Positions 61,401-64,000 of a stretch of DNA of 64,000 bases are shown one piece after another (the first letter of the stretch is position 1; each line of letters starts with the position of its first letter). The notes below the pieces were generated by a model that made no database searches, was not told the DNA's origin, and saw only the letters and a list, made by a program, of their open reading frames with translations. The position numbers and the translations under genes were made by a program. Location of the stretch: assembly GCF_004798865.1 (NCBI RefSeq), contig NW_025336598.1:26988955-27052954 (forward strand). Direction: 5' to 3'. The stretch is from Varanus komodoensis. Lineage: Eukaryota; Chordata; Lepidosauria; Squamata; Varanidae.

Positions 61401-61907
61401 GATTACAGATTGTTTGTGCCTCTAAAACTGAAGAAAGGAATATCATGATTGAAACTGTAGGTCATACAGTCACAAATAGAATACTGCCCCAAGATATTTT
61501 GGGTAACAACCATTTCAAAATACTTCCAGAAGATAAGTCACACCGGAAAGTTTTGGAAAATAGAATAAAATGAAAAGGGGGTGGGATTCTAACAGAAATG
61601 TGAAACTTGGTACCAAACAATTCCAGACAATTCTTTAGGGCAGTACAGTATTTGTGTGGAGTATATTGCCATACCTAATACACGTGTAAAGTTTGACTGT
61701 GGCCTTACACTGTCTAGCTGTCTGAATCCTTCCTTAAATGATTTGGTATGCAGAACTAAAGAGTTTACTTCTTATGCTACTCTAAAATTATGATAAGGCT
61801 TTTATTAATTTAGCCTACCTGATCCTTCATTCAATGGTGATTCAAGGCGCAGAGTTTCTAGGAAGTGTTCCAAAATTTTCTCTGGAGTTCCGGACATCAC
61901 AATATAC
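25960..61907 (-). CDS. RAPGEF4: RAPGEF4 (EPAC2), 3' half of gene, 16 exons, partial at 5' end
   Basis: Rap guanine nucleotide exchange factor 4 is a cAMP-activated GEF that loads GTP onto Rap1/Rap2, with roles in secretion and neuronal signalling. Sixteen minus-strand exons join in phase into 514 residues plus TAA. They match the human protein almost residue for residue, for example [30 protein letters not shown] and [14 protein letters not shown]. If the human length is 1011 residues, as I recall, this covers about 498-1011: REM domain (about 498-633), linker and Ras-association domain (about 644-751) and CDC25-homology GEF domain (about 768 to the end). The cyclic-nucleotide-binding and DEP domains would lie above 64,000. 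There are no internal stops. All exon phases close, and splice sites are canonical except for one AT-AC intron. RAPGEF3 and RAPGEF5 fit less well, especially at the C-terminus [11 protein letters not shown]. Confidence 0.97.
26651..26705 (-). CDS. RAPGEF4: RAPGEF4 exon: CDC25 GEF domain, penultimate
   Basis: A 55-nt exon with acceptor tttttag and donor gtaagt. It encodes [18 protein letters not shown] plus one base of asparagine. It is the least human-like exon in the set (human RMIANTARTVRYYRSQPF), but phase, splice sites and position are all as expected. Confidence 0.95.
26706..31789 (-). other. RAPGEF4: RAPGEF4 intron with (GGGAA)n repeat
   Basis: A 5.1-kb intron between two short catalytic-domain exons. 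It carries a (GGGAA)n tract at 28,349-28,396, a poly-A run near 27,778 and a short decayed repeat at 29,365-29,465. No other gene was recognised in either strand. Confidence 0.8.
28349..28396. repeat. (GGGAA)n pentanucleotide repeat
   Basis: About nine GGGAA units in a row on the plus strand, inside a RAPGEF4 intron; the transcript strand reads TTCCC. The runs of three Gs could support a G-quadruplex on the plus strand. Confidence 0.95.
31790..31854 (-). CDS. RAPGEF4: RAPGEF4 exon: CDC25 GEF domain
   Basis: A 65-nt exon with acceptor ttgcag and donor gtaggt. After two bases completing aspartate it encodes [21 protein letters not shown], identical to what I recall of the human protein. Confidence 0.97.
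32636..32655. repeat. (CTT)n repeat next to a splice donor
   Basis: Six to seven CTT units, ending about a dozen bases from the donor of the exon at 32,667-32,754. Confidence 0.9.
32667..32754 (-). CDS. RAPGEF4: RAPGEF4 exon: CDC25 GEF domain
   Basis: An 88-nt exon with acceptor ttttctag and donor gtaact. It encodes [20 protein letters not shown] then IPFMPLLIK, with one Val for Leu against human. The PPxIPFxxLLxKD block is the conserved segment preceding the helical hairpin in Ras-family GEFs. A (CTT)n run lies just inside the following intron. Confidence 0.97.
33386..33436 (-). CDS. RAPGEF4: RAPGEF4 exon: CDC25 GEF domain
   Basis: A 51-nt in-phase exon encoding [17 protein letters not shown] (human [17 protein letters not shown]), with acceptor attgacag and donor gtaaat. 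Being 17 whole codons, it could be skipped without a frame shift, but that would remove part of the catalytic domain. Confidence 0.96.
34353..34404. repeat. (CTAT)n microsatellite
   Basis: About 13 tandem CTAT units in a RAPGEF4 intron, almost without interruption and so likely length-polymorphic. Confidence 0.95.
34475..34605. repeat. Interspersed repeat with inverted internal motif
   Basis: Contains ACTACAATTCCCCCAT and, 35 bp later, ATGGGAGCTGTAGTCC, roughly inverted copies of each other, flanked by CTTCCTCAGCCTTCCAGGTG. Related sequence occurs near 7,000-7,125, 26,470-26,565, 39,160-39,235 and 56,860-56,955. It resembles a non-autonomous DNA element common in lizards; I cannot name the family. 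Confidence 0.45.
35126..35216 (-). CDS. RAPGEF4: RAPGEF4 exon: CDC25 GEF catalytic core
   Basis: A 91-nt exon with acceptor ttttccag and donor gtaagt. It encodes [20 protein letters not shown] then [10 protein letters not shown]. The NSFFAxxxGLxxxxVxRLxxTW pattern is a hallmark of CDC25-type exchange factors and lies next to the helical hairpin that opens the Rap nucleotide site. Confidence 0.97.
36215..36434 (-). mobile_element. tRNA-derived SINE, squamate type (copy 2)
   Basis: Same family as the copy at 7,266: the plus strand runs from TTATATCCTGCC through TGACTGGTCCAAAGTCATCC to the reversed tRNA-like head ending ATTACACTACACTGAAC. Confidence 0.75.
36895..37075 (-). mobile_element. tRNA-derived SINE, squamate type (copy 3)
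   Basis: A shorter copy missing much of its 3' tail: TTATCCTCACCACAACCACC, GGTGAGCTTCATGGCTGAGT and a reversed head ending CCACATCACACTGGAC. Confidence 0.72.
38444..38479. repeat. 18-bp tandem duplication
   Basis: Two adjacent units AACCCATGGCTCAATGAC and AACCTATGGCTCAATGAC, then a partial third. They lie within a repeat-like block at 38,160-38,600 with several AACCCA and ACCACAA motifs. Confidence 0.85.
38911..39118 (+). mobile_element. tRNA-derived SINE, squamate type (copy 4)
   Basis: The plus strand reads GAGAGCCAGTGTGGTGTTGT (box A region), CTGGGTTCTAGTCCCTG (box B, 38,964-38,975), then the body and a tail AGGCAGAGTATAAATATAAT. It is the only copy of this family in the plus orientation and shows the element 5' to 3'. 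Confidence 0.85.
39308..39486 (-). CDS. RAPGEF4: RAPGEF4 exon: CDC25 GEF catalytic core
   Basis: A 179-nt exon with acceptor tttttttag and donor gtaagt. It encodes [40 protein letters not shown] and [19 protein letters not shown]. It differs from human at one residue (Val for Ile). The FNxxxFWVxTEIC block is a structurally conserved region of Ras-family exchange factors. Confidence 0.97.
40605..40730 (-). CDS. RAPGEF4: RAPGEF4 exon: start of CDC25 GEF domain
   Basis: A 126-nt exon, exactly 42 codons in phase 0, with acceptor ttttgcag and donor gtaata. It encodes [20 protein letters not shown] then [22 protein letters not shown]. The variable N-terminal part (human LPEQEGPTVGTVG) runs into the first helices of the CDC25-homology domain, where the [13 protein letters not shown] block is characteristic. 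Confidence 0.96.
43437..43660. repeat. Purine-rich tract (pyrimidine-rich in the RAPGEF4 transcript)
   Basis: Over 200 bp is dominated by A and G on the plus strand (for example GAGGAGAAGAAGAGAGAAAT), with one short AT interruption near 43,495. The RAPGEF4 pre-mRNA therefore carries a long C/U-rich segment here, which also explains the Ser/Phe/Leu-rich minus-strand ORFs. Confidence 0.7.
43860..44640 (+). repeat. Old dispersed repeat in two pieces around unrelated sequence
   Basis: The piece at 43,860-44,200 carries GGTGGCAGGACCAAGAAAAT and AGGAAGCCCAGCTCCAAGTC. The next part of the same family, with AACCAGCATTTTGCATCATG and CTCCCTGTAACTGGTCCCAG, resumes at about 44,500. About 300 bp of unrelated AT-rich sequence separates them. 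The family matches the repeats at 545 and 50,018 but its name is uncertain. Confidence 0.5.
45300..45510 (+). mobile_element. BovB/RTE LINE, 3' tail (copy 3)
   Basis: The last part of the RTE consensus: GAAGAGGAAGAAGACCAAAT, a decayed KEATA-like stretch, and CGGCTTGATGGCATGTAACA at the end, which matches the family's 3' terminus. Heavily decayed. Confidence 0.75.
45832..45929 (-). CDS. RAPGEF4: RAPGEF4 exon: end of Ras-association domain
   Basis: A 98-nt exon with acceptor gcttacag and donor gtatgt. It encodes [19 protein letters not shown] then [13 protein letters not shown], with one Ser for Thr and one Asp for Glu against human. The frame is continuous with both neighbours. Confidence 0.96.
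45930..48385 (-). other. RAPGEF4: RAPGEF4 intron with tRNA-derived SINE
   Basis: A 2.5-kb intron containing the SINE copy at 46,085-46,245 and a decayed LINE-like fragment near 46,885-46,975. I see nothing else in it. Confidence 0.75.
46085..46245 (-). mobile_element. tRNA-Ala-like SINE, near complete
   Basis: The plus strand carries the reversed element from AGGAAGCTGCCATTCTTTG (3' end) through CCCAGTATTGTCAACACGGA to GCTGCAAAGCAGGTGCTCTT-CCACTGA (tRNA-like head). It is the same family as the fragment near 11.0 kb. Confidence 0.8.
48386..48532 (-). CDS. RAPGEF4: RAPGEF4 exon: Ras-association domain
   Basis: A 147-nt exon with acceptor gtctgcag and donor gtgagg. It encodes [20 protein letters not shown] then [20 protein letters not shown] and LVKMSSGG. 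This is the ubiquitin-like RA fold of EPAC2, which contacts activated Ras and helps target the protein to membranes. Differences from human are conservative (Ile for Met in YCMDH, LSS for ATS). Confidence 0.96.
49770..49848 (-). CDS. RAPGEF4: RAPGEF4 exon: linker into Ras-association domain
   Basis: A 79-nt exon encoding [20 protein letters not shown] then IRGSDE plus one base (human [20 protein letters not shown]). The donor is gtacgt. The acceptor is ttgttccag, and its pyrimidine tract is a (TTTTG)n pentanucleotide microsatellite starting about six bases from the exon. Confidence 0.95.
49853..49878 (-). repeat. RAPGEF4: (TTTTG)n microsatellite within a splice acceptor
   Basis: Four to five TTTTG units on the transcript strand form the polypyrimidine tract just before ttccag and the exon at 49,770-49,848. 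Confidence 0.92.
50018..50470 (+). repeat. Old dispersed repeat, family not identified
   Basis: Begins TTTTTATTTATCTGTTTATT, has a long A-rich body, then GTCAGGGTGCCACTATCAAG and AAGACCCTTCTCCTTATAGC. It shares this order with the repeat at 545-1,000. It lies between two RAPGEF4 exons and ends 200 bp short of the 31-nt exon. Confidence 0.55.
50669..50699 (-). CDS. RAPGEF4: RAPGEF4 31-nt exon: linker between REM and RA domains
   Basis: A very short exon of 31 nt encoding [10 protein letters not shown] (human SEDAKAPQKK) after one base completing isoleucine. It has acceptor cttatag and donor gtaaat. Its phase fits both neighbours. Its length is not a multiple of three, so skipping it would shift the frame. 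Confidence 0.92.
50870..51096 (-). mobile_element. tRNA-derived SINE, squamate type (copy 5)
   Basis: The best-preserved copy of the family here. The plus strand runs from TTATATCCTGCCTTTTTCC through CTGTGAGGTAGGTTGGGCTG and AGAACCCAGGTCATCTGAGT to ACCACTACACCACACTGGCT. On the minus strand that gives an intact-looking box A and a box B close to GGTTCTAGTCC. Confidence 0.88.
51385..51570 (+). mobile_element. LINE 3' tail (CR1/L2-like)
   Basis: T-rich sequence ending TTGTAAACTGCCCAGAGAGT then CAGAAATAAAATTATCC, a pattern of terminal LINE sequence recurring at 19,180-19,310, 53,915-54,070 and 63,000-63,232. Only the non-coding tail is present, so the clade is uncertain. Confidence 0.55.
51746..51834 (-). 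CDS. RAPGEF4: RAPGEF4 exon: end of REM domain
   Basis: An 89-nt exon with acceptor tttaacag and donor gtaagt. It encodes [20 protein letters not shown] followed by PELEKTMKQ and two bases of an isoleucine codon, against human [20 protein letters not shown]. These are the last helices of the REM domain leading to the linker. Confidence 0.95.
52015..52370. mobile_element. GC-rich hAT-like non-autonomous DNA transposon with intact target-site duplication
   Basis: A 356-bp unit bounded by perfect copies of ATCTAGACC (52,006-52,014 and 52,371-52,379), of which 8 bp would be the hAT-type target duplication. Its ends are inverted: GGGTCCTCA at the left, TGAGGACCCC at the right. The interior is extremely rich in C and CpG (about 52,060-52,330) and encodes no transposase. 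A perfect duplication suggests recent insertion. It lies in a RAPGEF4 intron about 170 bp upstream, in transcription sense, of the exon at 51,746-51,834. Confidence 0.75.
52711..52935 (-). mobile_element. tRNA-derived SINE, squamate type (copy 6)
   Basis: The plus strand runs TTTTATTTATTTATTAGATT, CAACCTTGTGAGGTGGGTTG, AGAGCCCAGGAAGCCTGAGT and ends CCACCATACCACTCTGGAG. It sits 250 bp from the exon that follows the U12 intron. Confidence 0.8.
53188..53338 (-). CDS. RAPGEF4: RAPGEF4 exon: REM domain, begins after a CCAC acceptor
   Basis: A 151-nt exon encoding exactly 50 codons after one shared base. It runs from [20 protein letters not shown] through [20 protein letters not shown] to AMAFLE, nearly identical to the human REM domain. 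The start is placed after gccac because this preserves YHAQPSQG, which is identical to human. The more usual-looking AG acceptor nine residues' worth of coding would otherwise suggest (cccag, ending at 53,326) loses these conserved residues and breaks the frame with the preceding exon. The donor is gtaggt. Confidence 0.95.
53349..53357 (-). promoter_or_regulatory. RAPGEF4: U12-type branch site
   Basis: TTCCTTGAC on the minus strand, an exact match to the TTCCTTRAC branch consensus complementary to U12 snRNA. The likely branch adenosine is at 53,350, 11 nt from the end of the intron, inside the narrow 10-15 nt window typical of this class. Confidence 0.92.
53915..54070 (+). mobile_element. LINE 3' tail (CR1/L2-like)
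   Basis: TTTTTATTGCTCTTAATGTC then TATTTATTTATTGCTACATG, similar in composition and order to the tail at 63,000. Low information content; assignment is tentative. Confidence 0.4.
58398..58407 (-). promoter_or_regulatory. RAPGEF4: U12-type 5' splice site (AT-AC)
   Basis: ATATCCTTTT on the minus strand, an exact match to the U11/U6atac-recognised donor consensus, directly after exon end GCTCA. No GT donor nearby gives an open reading frame. Confidence 0.93.
58408..58486 (-). CDS. RAPGEF4: RAPGEF4 exon: REM domain, ends at a U12-type AT-AC donor
   Basis: A 79-nt exon after a ttcacag acceptor. It encodes [26 protein letters not shown] plus the first two bases of a histidine codon; human has [26 protein letters not shown] here. 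The exon ends GCTCA and the intron begins ATATCCTTTT, the minor-spliceosome donor consensus. No GT donor gives an open frame: the nearest one downstream would add an in-frame TGA. Splicing at AT-AC restores A-H-Y-H-A-Q as in human. Confidence 0.95.
58765..59060. repeat. AT-rich palindromic block
   Basis: Overlapping inverted motifs built from GTTATAAC and CATAGTTATAACTATG, then CATAAACCATAGTTTATG (a near-perfect palindrome) and, 180 bp further, AAACCATGATTTAGTG. The AACCATRRTTTA motif also occurs inverted near 39,890-40,030. It resembles a decayed inverted-repeat DNA element. Confidence 0.5.
60650..61110 (-). mobile_element. CR1-like LINE 3' region
   Basis: The plus strand carries the reversed CR1 tail known from reptiles: AATTGGTGCCCATCACAACA, GGAAGTAAATTCTATAGTTT, ATTTTCTCCACACCGTGCAT and CTGAACTTTTTCCAGCTCTA. 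About 450 bp survive with much divergence. Confidence 0.75.
61118..61145. repeat. 14-bp perfect tandem duplication
   Basis: TTTCAGATATTTTA occurs twice in direct succession. Confidence 0.9.
61819..61907 (-). CDS. RAPGEF4: RAPGEF4 exon: start of REM domain
   Basis: An 89-nt exon whose first base completes a codon from an upstream exon outside the window. It translates as [20 protein letters not shown] followed by LESPLNEGS and closely matches human EPAC2 from about residue 498. The acceptor is ttattcag and the donor is gtaggc. This opens the Ras exchanger motif (REM), the helical N-terminal part of the GEF module. The preceding exon, which would encode the end of the second cyclic-nucleotide-binding domain, is not present between 61,908 and 64,000. 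Confidence 0.95.
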
Positions 61908-62170
61908 CTGAATAAGAACAACGAAAATTATTACCTAAACTACTACTCTGCACTGCACTTCTGAAGAAGGAGAGGTATACTGAATAAACAAGACAGTCTT
62001 ATTATGGAGCATGTCTTTTTTATTTTGGCATATGTTTAATGTAACAATAAATACGTAATAAAAATAGTAGAAGCAATTATAATTCAATCAAATTCACCAA
62101 AATGACCTGTACAGTTTTATCACTTGGCTCAGTTTCATTAACTGGCATTAGGTTTATTCAGGATAAAAAA

Positions 62171-62196
62171 GAGTCCAGGTTAGGAGTCCAGGTTAG
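62171..62196. repeat. 13-bp perfect tandem duplication
   Basis: GAGTCCAGGTTAG occurs twice in direct succession. Confidence 0.9.
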
Positions 62197-62999
62197 TAAA
62201 TACAGCGGAAATACAATTAAGGAAGAAACAGGGAGAGAGAGAAGCAGCAAAGTAAAGCAGTGACGTTTCCAGAACCAGGTGCTTTAGGGACAGAGACCAG
62301 CAAAATAAGCATTTGTTACACAAGACAATTCTGAGATCAGCCGCATTGCTCACAAAAGATCCAAAACAATATTATGGACCATTTACCTCTGCCATTTTGT
62401 GAGGATTCGCAGGAATGAGAAAGAGGCATCTTTTCCACTTTATGCTGAAGCCCTTTGTGGCAAAGTACTTAAGACTTGCAGCACTATGCATGTCTAGGCA
62501 GAATTAAGTCATATATCTATGAGCATCCACCAGCCAATATAGGTGGCTTGGGCATTCTGGGAATTGCATGACCATCCTGTGCAAATATGCCTAGGATTCC
62601 ACCCTAAATGTTTTTGAAAATTTGTATGCTCCTGGAATTATCTACTGTTTTCTTTTTCATTTTGAGCTCTGCATGGGACAATGTGATGATCTTACAGGGA
62701 ATAAGTAAAGCGACTGATCAATTAATAAGCAGAGAAGATAGGTGTTCCACTGAGCTCATGTAATACTCTCAGCTGCTAAATTACAAGGTGTAAAGATAGA
62801 GAGCTCATTATGAAATCCAGAAACCTTGCTTGGGTCACGTAAAGCAGCATAAATGAACTTGTCCATTCATTGGAGGCTACAGATCAAGGTCTCCTGGTGG
62901 TTCATTGACCTGCGCAGGCACATCTGGTGGCAAGCAGTGGGAGCACCTTTCTTGTTCTGGCACCCCACTTTTGGAATTCTTTTCCAACAACACTGTGAC

Positions 63000-63232
63000 A
63001 GGTGCCAGCCCTTATCAGGTTTGGTACCAGTTTAAAAAAATGACCTGTTCAAAATAGACTTTTGCTGCTTTTTATATACTTTCCTAGTTGAGTTTTCTGT
63101 TTTTACCGTGGCTCTATTTTCATTGTGCCTTTTGCTTATTTTAAATTGTTGTTTTAATTAATCCTGTATGCTGCTTGTGAGTTGGTCATGAGAGGCAGTA
63201 TATAAACATTTGCAATAAATAATATTAACATC
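63000..63232 (+). mobile_element. LINE 3' tail (CR1/L2-like)
   Basis: CTTTTGCTGCTTTTTATATA, TTTTAAATTGTTGTTTTAAT and AGAGGCAGTATATAAACATT, ending in AATAAATAATA. Terminal non-coding sequence of a LINE with a target-like A/T tail. Confidence 0.55.
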
Positions 63233-64000
63233 TCCTGAATCCACATCCCCAGGTGTAGCCAACAGCTAAGGAAGCCATTACTAAAGGTGAGGGGATTCCG
63301 GTCCATTGGGCACCTCTGCACTCCAAGCACTCAACTGTCATGTATCACGGAAAAACGAAAACTTCAGTTAAACTCTTCTATTTCCTTTTCCAGGAAATGT
63401 TGGAGGGATTTTTTTGGTGTTGGCTAAATACTGGGTTCTTACAACTTTGCATCCTGAATTCAAGTGGAGGGGGAAGTTCCCTCCAGTTCTCCCTAAAAAA
63501 GCTCCTGCTGAGAAGCAAGTAGTGGAGCTAAGCTCCCAGGAGCTTCTCCTTACTTTGAGCGCTGGCCATCACACACTTCTTTTACCTGCTAGCCCTTTGG
63601 GAAGAGCTGTATTGATGTCCCAAGAACACAAACCCTTGTTAAGCCAAGTGAACATCCTTGCAGAGAGACTAACTGGGTATCTCGGGGAGTAAAGCAGAGA
63701 GTGAGAGAGACAGACAGAGAGAGTTCGGTTTGCCGTACTTTGAATATGAAAGTGAAAATGAAACAGAGGAAGTGGCTTGCGGTGCCAGAAGACTAGTTGG
63801 CAGCAATGCTCTGCAAGACGCCAGTCAGTTAAGAGAGGACGTGATTGCTCCTGAAAAGAAAGATCTTCACAGTCAGCTTTTCAAGGGATATCACTTTGAA
63901 ATGGGGCTGTGTTTGGGGTTAGCGGGACATGAAATGGGTCCAAACTGCATTGAGGCCACTCGCTCCCAATCTGAAGCCTTTCTCAGCCTTTTACATCCCT

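Larger units (their letters stand above)
58487..61818 (-). other. RAPGEF4: RAPGEF4 intron with palindromic AT-rich repeat and CR1 fragment
   Basis: A 3.3-kb GT-AG intron. It holds the inverted-repeat block at 58,765-59,060, a degraded LINE tail near 59,560-59,660, the CR1-like fragment at 60,650-61,110 and a 14-bp tandem duplication at 61,118-61,145. No additional coding sequence was recognised. Confidence 0.8.
61908..64000 (-). other. RAPGEF4: RAPGEF4 intron, partial, running off the window
   Basis: No exon was found here. The upstream exon should encode the end of the second cyclic-nucleotide-binding domain (human HDQDVLVLEK region), and no matching minus-strand translation was visible. 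The stretch contains a 13-bp tandem duplication near 62,171, a LINE 3' tail at about 63,000 and, near 63,700-63,900, unique sequence with GA-rich runs. Confidence 0.8.

Noticed and set aside
61908-64000. Upstream RAPGEF4 exon for the end of the second cAMP-binding domain
   Set aside because: No minus-strand translation resembling LKEHDQDVLVLEK with splice sites was found, so the exon must be beyond 64,000.

Overview
This window looks like nuclear DNA from a squamate reptile (a lizard or close relative). It has long introns, short unconserved ORFs, decayed BovB/RTE and CR1/L2-type LINE pieces, and two tRNA-derived SINE families of the squamate type. No bacterial, phage or organelle features were seen, and the species cannot be named from the sequence.

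The one gene recognised with certainty is RAPGEF4 (EPAC2, the cAMP-regulated exchange factor for Rap GTPases). It lies on the minus strand, and its 3' half fills about 24.8-61.9 kb. Sixteen consecutive coding exons were found by translating the minus strand and checking reading phase at every junction. They give 514 residues plus a TAA stop, from the start of the REM domain through the Ras-association domain to the end of the CDC25-type GEF domain. The cAMP-binding and DEP exons lie beyond position 64,000. A 3' UTR of about 1.2 kb with one canonical poly(A) signal follows.

The most notable feature is the intron at 53,339-58,407. It is a minor-class (U12-dependent) AT-AC intron: it starts ATATCCTTTT, has a perfect TTCCTTGAC branch site 11 nt from its end, and ends CCAC. 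The other fourteen introns are GT-AG.

From about 24.7 kb down to 1 the window is intergenic or part of the next gene. A CpG island at about 10.0-10.8 kb holds no credible coding exon. In human the next gene downstream of RAPGEF4, in the same orientation, is MAP3K20, so the island is probably its promoter and non-coding first exon, and 1-10 kb its first intron. That is inference from synteny; no MAP3K20 coding exon was found.

The rest is repeats and sequence without recognised features: three BovB 3' fragments, six copies of one SINE and two of another, old LINE tails, a GC-rich hAT-like element with an intact target-site duplication, and many simple repeats. Several repeats lie close to exons; one (TTTTG)n tract forms the polypyrimidine region of a RAPGEF4 splice acceptor.
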